A stretch of DNA of 6,171 bases from Eubacteriales Family XIII. Incertae Sedis bacterium (GTDB lineage: Bacteria; Bacillota; Clostridia; Peptostreptococcales; Anaerovoracaceae), in the NCBI GenBank assembly GCA_031263875.1, contig JAISEX010000213.1:1-6171 (forward strand), read 5' to 3'. Shown piece after piece: positions 5,342-6,171 of this stretch. Position numbers and translations under genes: made by a program. The notes under the pieces were generated by a model. That model saw nothing but the letters and a program-made list of their open reading frames with translations. It made no database searches and had not been told where the DNA came from. The stretch's first letter is position 1, and each line of letters opens with the position of its first letter.

Positions 5342-6171
5342 ATGAAAAAGTTTAACCTCAACATAGACGGCATCGAAGTCACCGGCCTCCCCGGTCAGAC
5401 GATTCTCGAAGTCGCGAAAGAAAACGGAATCAATATACCGACGCTCTGTTACGACGAGCGCACCGAAATTTACGGCGCGTGCGGCATCTGCGTCGTGGAA
5501 GTCGAGAACAATCCGAAGCTCGTCAAGGCTTGCGCCACGACGATAGCTCCGGGCATGGTCGTGCGGACGAATACGGAACGCGTTATCGAGTCGCGCAAGA
5601 CGAATCTTGAACTGCTGCTTTCGAACCACGTCGGCGACTGCCGGCCGCCTTGCGTCAAGGCATGTCCGGCCGAAACGGATTGCCAGGGCTATGTGGGCCT
5701 CGTCGCGAACGGCGAATACGGCGAAGCTCTGAAACTGGTCCGGGATCATATCCCGTTGCCCTCGTCGATCGGCCGCGTCTGTCCGCACCCCTGCGAGGAT
5801 AATTGCCGCAGGCGTCTGGTGGACGAACCCGTCGGCATCGCGTGGATAAAGCGTTTCGCGGGCGACCTCGACATCGCGAGCGGCGACCCCTATCTTCCGG
5901 AGATAGCCGATGAAACGGACAAGTCCGTGGCCATTATCGGCGGCGGCCCCTTCGGGCTTTCGCTCGCCTATTTCCTCCGGCAGCGCGGTCACGCGATCAC
6001 GGTTTACGAAGCTATGCCCAAAGCGGGCGGCATGCTGCGTTACGGCATTCCGGAATACCGGCTGCCCAACGAAGTGCTCGATAACGAAATCGCCGTCTTT
6101 GAAGCGATGGGCATCGAGATCATTACGAATACGAAGGTCGGCGAGGAAATATCCTTCGCGACCATCGAGAA
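5342..6171 (+). CDS. [2Fe-2S] ferredoxin-GltD/NfnB-like FAD oxidoreductase fusion (5' part, runs off window)
   Basis: The first 276 residues are present and no stop is reached. Residues 1-80 are a plant-type [2Fe-2S] domain like the NuoG/HydA N-terminus: C36, C47, C50, C64. Residues 90-175 match the cluster-binding domain of glutamate synthase small subunit and NfnB. Its cysteines are C100, C104, C108 and C114, then GRVCP (C147), C151 and C155. An FAD-binding Rossmann motif GGGPFG (200-205) follows, then GGMLRYGIPEYRLP (229-242), a GltD signature. The usual Ala of GGGPAG is Phe204. It follows the nuoF-like gene by 24 bases. AAGGAG (5325-5330) is 11 bases before the ATG; the in-frame GTG at 5330 overlaps that motif and is unlikely. 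With NuoE and NuoF it most resembles StnC of the Sporomusa-type transhydrogenase. A longer fusion to a hydrogenase or molybdopterin formate dehydrogenase domain cannot be excluded. Confidence 0.88.
   Translation, partial: MKKFNLNIDGIEVTGLPGQTILEVAKENGINIPTLCYDERTEIYGACGICVVEVENNPKLVKACATTIAPGMVVRTNTERVIESRKTNLELLLSNHVGDCRPPCVKACPAETDCQGYVGLVANGEYGEALKLVRDHIPLPSSIGRVCPHPCEDNCRRRLVDEPVGIAWIKRFAGDLDIASGDPYLPEIADETDKSVAIIGGGPFGLSLAYFLRQRGHAITVYEAMPKAGGMLRYGIPEYRLPNEVLDNEIAVFEAMGIEIITNTKVGEEISFATIE

Noticed and set aside
3038..6171. Respiratory complex I (nuo) operon
   Set aside because: There are no membrane subunits. The NuoF-like protein carries the extra N- and C-terminal cluster domains of soluble HydB-type subunits, and the third gene is GltD-like.
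5342..6171. [FeFe] hydrogenase catalytic subunit
   Set aside because: No H-cluster motif is visible in the 276 residues present. A hydrogenase domain further downstream cannot be judged from this window.

Overview
The window looks like part of an anaerobic, Clostridia-type (Firmicutes) chromosome. This is inferred from four things: strong AAGGAGG-type ribosome binding sites, a perfect match to the clostridial form of the Rex redox-repressor operator, coding regions that favour G/C in the third codon position, and a NuoE/NuoF/GltD-type soluble flavoprotein operon typical of anaerobes that balance NADH, NADPH and ferredoxin. The species cannot be named from the sequence.

Layout. Bases 1-595 carry no gene I can support. 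Bases 1-312 are a cluster of GC-rich hairpin repeats, including one hairpin element with a second hairpin nested in its loop. A perfect AT-rich inverted repeat matching the Rex consensus lies at 329-350. Bases 351-516 are featureless to me. A sigma-A type promoter at 517-545 serves the first gene. Bases 596-2536 encode a 646-residue EF-G-like GTPase, a paralogue type with altered switch residues rather than the canonical translocase. It is followed by a stem-loop terminator at 2579-2615. Bases 2616-3037 are again non-coding: a 101-bp long imperfect palindrome (2660-2760), then more hairpin repeats (2819-2922), one of which is a second copy of the element at the window start, then a lone DnaA-box-like 9-mer.

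From 3038 to the window end lies a tight same-strand operon: a NuoE/HydC-like [2Fe-2S] subunit, a NuoF/HydB-like FMN/NADH-binding subunit with extra ferredoxin clusters, and the start of a protein fusing a plant-type [2Fe-2S] domain to a GltD/NfnB-like FAD oxidoreductase. The last gene runs off the window. NuoE and NuoF form the NADH-oxidising module. The GltD-like part is expected to carry a second flavin and to handle NADPH. The set therefore most resembles a soluble, possibly electron-bifurcating NADH/NADPH/ferredoxin transhydrogenase of the Sporomusa (StnABC) type. The missing C-terminus could still show it to be a larger hydrogenase or formate dehydrogenase fusion.

The most interesting points are the near-ideal Rex operator placed upstream of a translation-factor paralogue, the redox operon itself, and the nested hairpin repeats with shared architecture but different stem sequences.
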